Position numbers and translations under genes: made by a program
Part shown: positions 5,703 through 7,624 of the stretch, piece by piece
How the letters are laid out: each line of letters starts with the position of its first letter
Position numbering within the stretch: the stretch's first letter is position 1
The notes under the pieces: model-generated
What the model was told of the DNA's origin: nothing
The model's input: the letters and a program-made list of their open reading frames with translations, nothing else
The model's database searches: none
Origin: Candidatus Anoxychlamydiales bacterium
Lineage (GTDB): Bacteria > Chlamydiota > Chlamydiia > Chlamydiales > SM23-39
Assembly: GCA_011064905.1 (NCBI GenBank)
Contig: JAAKFW010000068.1
Location: 1 to 7,624, forward strand
Direction of reading: 5' to 3'
Length of the DNA: 7,624 bases

Positions 5703-7016
5703 ATGATAATTACAATAGATGGCCCCGCAGGAGTTGGGAAATCCACAGTTGCTAAACTTCTTGCTCAAAGGTTGAAATATTCATATTTCGATACAGGGGC
5801 TATGTATCGAGCTGTTACATATGCATTTTTAAAAAATGAAATAAATATTGATGATGAAACCAAGGTTCTAGATTTTTTACAAAACTCTTTTAATTATGAA
5901 ATAAAAGAAGAAAATGGTTTAAAATTTTACTTTGTGAATAATGAAGATGTTACAGAAATTATAAGATCGAACTACATTACAGATCAGGTATCTTTTGTCT
6001 CTGCAAAACCCTATGTAAGACAAAATTTAGTTCCAATGCAAAGAAAATTCGCAAACGATAAAGATATGGTTTGTGAAGGCAGAGATATGGGAACTGTAGT
6101 TTTTCCAAGCGCCGAAATAAAAATTTATTTAACAGCAAAAATATCTGTAAGAGCTCAAAGAAGATTTAAAGAATTTATAGAAAAGCATCCCCAAGATATT
6201 GCTACTTTAGATAAAAATCAAATTCTTCAAGATATCCAAAGAAGAGATGAAAAAGACTCAACTAGAAAAGCCTCGCCTTTAAAAAAAGCAAAAGATGCTC
6301 ATCACATAGATACCTCAAATTTAAGTATTGATGGTGTTGTAAAAAAAATTATAAAGAAAATAAAACATGAACAAAAAATAAAATTCGCTTATAGGCTCGT
6401 GAGAGTAGTTTCAAGATTTGTTTTAAAAACATTTTATAAATATAGAGTCTACGGCAAAGAAAATATCATTAAAGGCGCAGCTATTGTAACATCGAATCAT
6501 GTATCTTTTTTTGATCCATCTGTTCTTACTGTAGCTATCGAGGAAGAGATCCATTTTTTAGCTAAGGAATCTCTATTTAAAGTTCCAATTTTTAAAAATC
6601 TTTTTAGAGCTTTAAATGCCCATCCAATCTCCGGAAAAGAATCTAATATTCAAACCATTAAAGAAGTAAAAAATATTTTAAAGACCGGGAAAAAGATAGT
6701 TATTTTTCCAGAAGGAACTAGAACAGATGGTAAAATCACAAAACTACTCCCTGGCGTTGGTTTTTTAATAAGCTTATCTAAATGCATAACTATTCCAGTT
6801 TATATTCATGGAGCTAATAAAGCATGGCCAAGAGGTAAAAAATTTCCAAGACTCTTCGGGCAAATATCATGTATTTTTGGAAAACCCATCAGATTTGAAG
6901 AATTTGAAAAAATAGATAGAAATAAAAGAATTCCTTTTATTTTAGCTAGAATAGAGAATGAATTAAAAAATTTAGAGAAATGGGCTGAAGATGGATTTAA
7001 AGGAGAGCAACCTTAA
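5703..7016 (+). CDS. cmk-plsC: Fused cytidylate kinase / 1-acylglycerol-3-phosphate acyltransferase (Cmk-PlsC)
   Basis: One 437-codon frame encodes two enzymes. Residues 1 to about 222 are cytidylate kinase, which phosphorylates CMP and dCMP with ATP: P-loop GPAGVGKST (8-15), FDTGAMYRAV (29-38), GRDMGTVVFP (126-135), the RRDEKDSTR lid region (180-188) and HHIDTSNLS near the usual Cmk end. Residues from about 229 on are a PlsC-type acyltransferase making phosphatidic acid from lysophosphatidic acid: NHVSFFDP (265-272) with the HX4D pair His266 and Asp271, FPEGTRT (335-341) and IPVYIHGAN near the fourth motif. The motif II Arg is not evident; the sequence there is PISGKESN (308-315). No stop and no in-frame ATG separate the halves, so fusion rather than two genes is the simple reading. 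In C. trachomatis these are adjacent separate genes, from memory. An AGGA about 8 nt upstream supports the start. The fusion sits 5 nt after cdsA, which uses both product lines. Confidence 0.93.
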   Translation: MIITIDGPAGVGKSTVAKLLAQRLKYSYFDTGAMYRAVTYAFLKNEINIDDETKVLDFLQNSFNYEIKEENGLKFYFVNNEDVTEIIRSNYITDQVSFVSAKPYVRQNLVPMQRKFANDKDMVCEGRDMGTVVFPSAEIKIYLTAKISVRAQRRFKEFIEKHPQDIATLDKNQILQDIQRRDEKDSTRKASPLKKAKDAHHIDTSNLSIDGVVKKIIKKIKHEQKIKFAYRLVRVVSRFVLKTFYKYRVYGKENIIKGAAIVTSNHVSFFDPSVLTVAIEEEIHFLAKESLFKVPIFKNLFRALNAHPISGKESNIQTIKEVKNILKTGKKIVIFPEGTRTDGKITKLLPGVGFLISLSKCITIPVYIHGANKAWPRGKKFPRLFGQISCIFGKPIRFEEFEKIDRNKRIPFILARIENELKNLEKWAEDGFKGEQP

Positions 7017-7023
7017 ATATATT

Positions 7024-7046
7024 GAAAAAAAAGAATTTTTTTTTTC
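7024..7046 (+). terminator. Possible weak A/T hairpin between cmk-plsC and trxA
   Basis: A G followed by eight A residues (7024-7032) can pair with eight T residues and a C (7038-7046) around a 5-nt loop. The stem is almost all A-T and the T-run is part of the stem, so it would be a weak terminator at best. It may mark the end of the lipid cluster, or it may simply be an AT-rich spacer upstream of a trxA promoter. Confidence 0.3.
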
Positions 7047-7048
7047 AT

Positions 7049-7054
7049 GATAAT
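7049..7054 (+). promoter_or_regulatory. Possible -10 element for trxA
   Basis: GATAAT matches five of six bases of the sigma-70 -10 consensus and lies 25 nt before the trxA ATG, after a long A/T tract. No convincing -35 is present: TTGAAA at 7022-7027 leaves a spacer of 21 nt, which is too long. trxA may have its own start here or be read through from the lipid cluster. Confidence 0.25.
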
Positions 7055-7069
7055 AAACAATCACTAATC

Positions 7070-7074
7070 GGAGG
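7070..7074 (+). promoter_or_regulatory. Strong ribosome binding site for trxA
   Basis: GGAGG, a full Shine-Dalgarno core, lies 5 nt before the trxA ATG. It is the strongest site in the window and suggests thioredoxin is translated at a higher rate than the cluster before it. Confidence 0.7.
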
Positions 7075-7079
7075 TTATA

Positions 7080-7403
7080 ATGGCTAAAAATATTAAAATG
7101 TTAGACGAATCAAACTTTTCTAAAGAAATTGAATCAGGTGTTACCTTAATAGATTTTTTTGCCGAATGGTGTGGCCCTTGTAGAATGCTAGCTCCAGTTG
7201 TTGAAGAAGTTGCTACTAGCTTAAAAGATAAAGCATCTTTTGGTAAAGTTGATATCGATAAACAAGTAAAACTTGCTACCGAATATCAAGTAACTTCTAT
7301 TCCAACTTTAGTCTTATTTAAAGAGGGAAAAGAAGTTGATAGAATCGTCGGGCTTAGAGATGAAAAAGCTCTAAAAGAATTCGTCGAAAAAGCTCTAAAA
7401 TGA
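7080..7403 (+). CDS. trxA: Thioredoxin
   Basis: Thioredoxin is the small cytoplasmic disulfide reductase, recharged by thioredoxin reductase and NADPH. It reduces ribonucleotide reductase, peroxiredoxins and other proteins. The 107-residue length is typical. The active site WCGPC is at 30-34 (Cys31 and Cys34), the buried Asp is Asp25 within DFFAEWCGPC, and the cis-proline is Pro75 in SIPT. The C-terminal part has the usual FKEGKEVDRIVG stretch at about 80-91. There is no signal peptide, so it is cytoplasmic. It follows the lipid cluster after a 63-nt gap and overlaps the next gene by 4 nt (ATGA). From memory, in C. trachomatis trxA is not next to cmk-plsC, so the right flank is rearranged relative to that species. 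Confidence 0.97.
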   Translation: MAKNIKMLDESNFSKEIESGVTLIDFFAEWCGPCRMLAPVVEEVATSLKDKASFGKVDIDKQVKLATEYQVTSIPTLVLFKEGKEVDRIVGLRDEKALKEFVEKALK

Positions 7404-7621
7404 GTAGATTTATATTTTGGTTTGTAGTTTTTGTTTTTATCTCAGGGATATCTCTTCATTATAAGTTCGATATCCCATATTTTCTCTCTTGGATAGGGAA
7501 GCTCCCCGGCGATATGATAATTAGAAAGGGAAAGACTATATTTTATGCTCCAGTGACTACTGCCGCTCTAGCTTCCTTAGCTTGGACAATTTTTTTAGGG
7601 GCATTTTCTAGAAAAAAGTGA
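7400..7621 (+). CDS. Small membrane protein, DUF2905-like
   Basis: This 73-residue protein has two hydrophobic segments, about residues 4-19 and 50-69. Between them is a loop carrying GKLPGDMIIRKGKTIFYAP at 33-51. The LPGD, basic residues, then FY.P and a second helix are the hallmark of the DUF2905 family of small bacterial membrane proteins; their function is unknown to me. Its ATG overlaps the trxA stop (ATGA) and has no clear Shine-Dalgarno of its own, so translation is probably coupled to trxA. It ends 3 nt before the window edge and appears complete, with a short basic tail (SRKK). The family call rests on pattern memory and its biochemical role cannot be inferred here. Confidence 0.8.
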   Translation: MSRFIFWFVVFVFISGISLHYKFDIPYFLSWIGKLPGDMIIRKGKTIFYAPVTTAALASLAWTIFLGAFSRKK

Positions 7622-7624
7622 ATT

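Noticed and set aside
6360..6400. Separate plsC start inside the fusion
   Set aside because: The ATG near 6367 is out of frame and stops after a few codons, and the in-frame GTG nearby lacks a suitably spaced binding site.
1..7624. tRNA, rRNA, CRISPR array, insertion sequence or phage genes
   Set aside because: I saw no tRNA-like sequence, regular spaced repeats, transposase motifs or terminal inverted repeats; the window is nearly all accounted for by coding genes.

Overview
This AT-rich window (roughly 30% G+C by eye) carries a conserved chromosomal neighbourhood of the phylum Chlamydiae. Two things point there. The first is the 5' part of a fused SecDF translocase gene whose product has a very long extra N-terminal region before the SecD motifs. 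The second is the order secDF (reverse strand), then uppS, cdsA, cmk and plsC (forward strand), which from memory matches the order in Chlamydia trachomatis. The low G+C, the inserted LysE-type exporter, the duplicated uppS and the different right flank (trxA instead of argS) suggest an environmental or symbiotic chlamydia rather than an animal pathogen. I cannot name the genus.

Layout: 1-2285 (-) is secDF, running off the left edge. 2286-2474 is a gap holding a possible secDF promoter. 2475-3077 (-) is a LysE/RhtB-family exporter. 3078-3287 is a divergent control region with a good -10 for the exporter, and two perfect inverted repeats plus a 15-bp direct repeat ahead of uppS. A tight forward gene cluster follows: uppS1 (3288-4043), a divergent paralogue uppS2 (4046-4855), cdsA (4852-5697) and a cmk-plsC fusion (5703-7016). 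Spacings within it are 2 nt, a 4-nt overlap and 5 nt. After a 63-nt gap come trxA (7080-7403) and a small DUF2905-like membrane protein (7400-7621), also overlapping by 4 nt.

The forward cluster is a membrane-lipid supply unit. UppS makes undecaprenyl diphosphate, the lipid carrier for envelope precursors. PlsC makes phosphatidic acid. Cmk feeds the CTP pool by phosphorylating CMP. CdsA joins phosphatidic acid and CTP into CDP-diacylglycerol, releasing diphosphate. CMP is released again when CDP-diacylglycerol is used, so the Cmk-PlsC fusion links the two supply branches that CdsA needs.

The most unusual content is the second UppS. It has a signal-peptide-like N-terminus behind a well-placed ribosome binding site, keeps the catalytic Asp motif, but has lost a conserved His, one of the two Arg residues of the RTxGExR motif, and the C-terminal RxG motif. 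The first copy keeps all of these. The single-ORF Cmk-PlsC fusion is the second notable item.
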